Assembly (NCBI GenBank): GCA_018679695.1
Contig: JAHHKH010000069.1
Location: 1-13,870, forward strand
DNA: 13,870 bases
Direction of reading: 5' to 3'
Source: Maribacter sp.
Lineage (GTDB): Bacteria > Bacteroidota > Bacteroidia > Flavobacteriales > Flavobacteriaceae
The notes beneath the pieces were generated by a model that did not search any database, was not told the DNA's origin, and worked only from the letters and a program-made list of their open reading frames with translations. The position numbers and the translations under genes were made by a program. Shown piece by piece: positions 13,724 through 13,870 of the stretch; within the stretch, counting starts at the first letter, position 1; the number at the start of each line of letters is the position of its first letter.

Positions 13724-13870
13724 ATTTGACCCGGAAAAGGTTTATCACTTTACATTTTCCCTGATTCGCTTTTTGGGTAAAATTGGTTTGACAAGCCTTT
13801 ATAAATCATTTTTTGTCCTTGAGGACAAGGGGTTGGAACGGGAAGTTTTTGGATTACGGTTCAACAACCC
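13707..13870 (+). CDS. pyrD: Dihydroorotate dehydrogenase N-terminal fragment, opposite strand, cut by the window end
   Basis: The + strand frame reads RNILFLFDPEKVYHFTF, then a stretch ending GLREVFGL-like text and FNNP. This matches the N-terminus of class 2 enzymes from about residue 7 (E. coli opens with RKALFQLDPERAHEFTF) through the membrane-associating helices to just before the conserved GLAAG. It is open to the window edge. The native first half-dozen residues are absent. An in-frame ATG at 13674 exists, but the codons between (MRFISARSAFK) are merely the antisense of the C-terminal copy. The fragment diverges from its own C-terminal part, which cannot happen in an intact gene. Confidence 0.8.

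Overview
The window looks like chromosome from a member of the Bacteroidota, most likely a marine Flavobacteriaceae. The evidence is promoters of the Bacteroidota type (TTG, about 17-23 nt, then TAnnTTTG), weak or absent Shine-Dalgarno sequences, and housekeeping proteins (SucC, LysA, GuaB, PyrD) with a flavobacterial look. The family-level call is inference. No rRNA, tRNA, CRISPR array, transposase or integrase was seen.

Region 1 (1-2880) is an AT-rich accessory stretch. Two solitary + strand genes, a GH43-like lipoprotein glycosidase and an MscS channel, are set in long non-coding DNA full of inverted repeats. The mscS gene has a copy of the same bipartite repeat on each side, with identical 39-nt internal spacing. 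The GH43 gene is preceded by a 15-bp perfect inverted repeat. This resembles integron-type gene cassettes with attC-like sites, but no integrase is visible and the boxes do not strictly fit the attC consensus.

Region 2 (2884-8430) is core metabolism: sucC (minus), a LON-substrate-binding-domain protein (minus), lysA and an exported thioredoxin-fold protein (plus), and guaB (minus). Clear hairpin terminators separate the blocks. The guaB start codon directly abuts a perfect 8-bp palindrome.

Region 3 (8466-10888, minus) is a three-gene unit: an outer-membrane porin, an exported FMN-binding protein and a four-helix membrane protein. Two almost identical 23-bp palindromic operators bracket the porin promoter, and a third, weaker copy lies just upstream of the FMN-binding gene. 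The operator shape suggests a DtxR/IdeR- or Fur-like metal regulator. The unit is therefore a candidate metal-responsive, flavin-based extracytoplasmic redox system; that role is inference.

Region 4 (10944-13870) holds a hydroxymethylglutaryl-CoA lyase and a LysE-type exporter (minus, probably co-transcribed), a small Dabb-domain exported protein (plus), and pyrD. pyrD is rearranged: the C-terminal two-thirds is on the minus strand, while the N-terminal part begins at the same point on the plus strand and runs off the window. This is a local inversion, an inverted duplication, or an assembly/amplification chimera. The window ends before these can be told apart.
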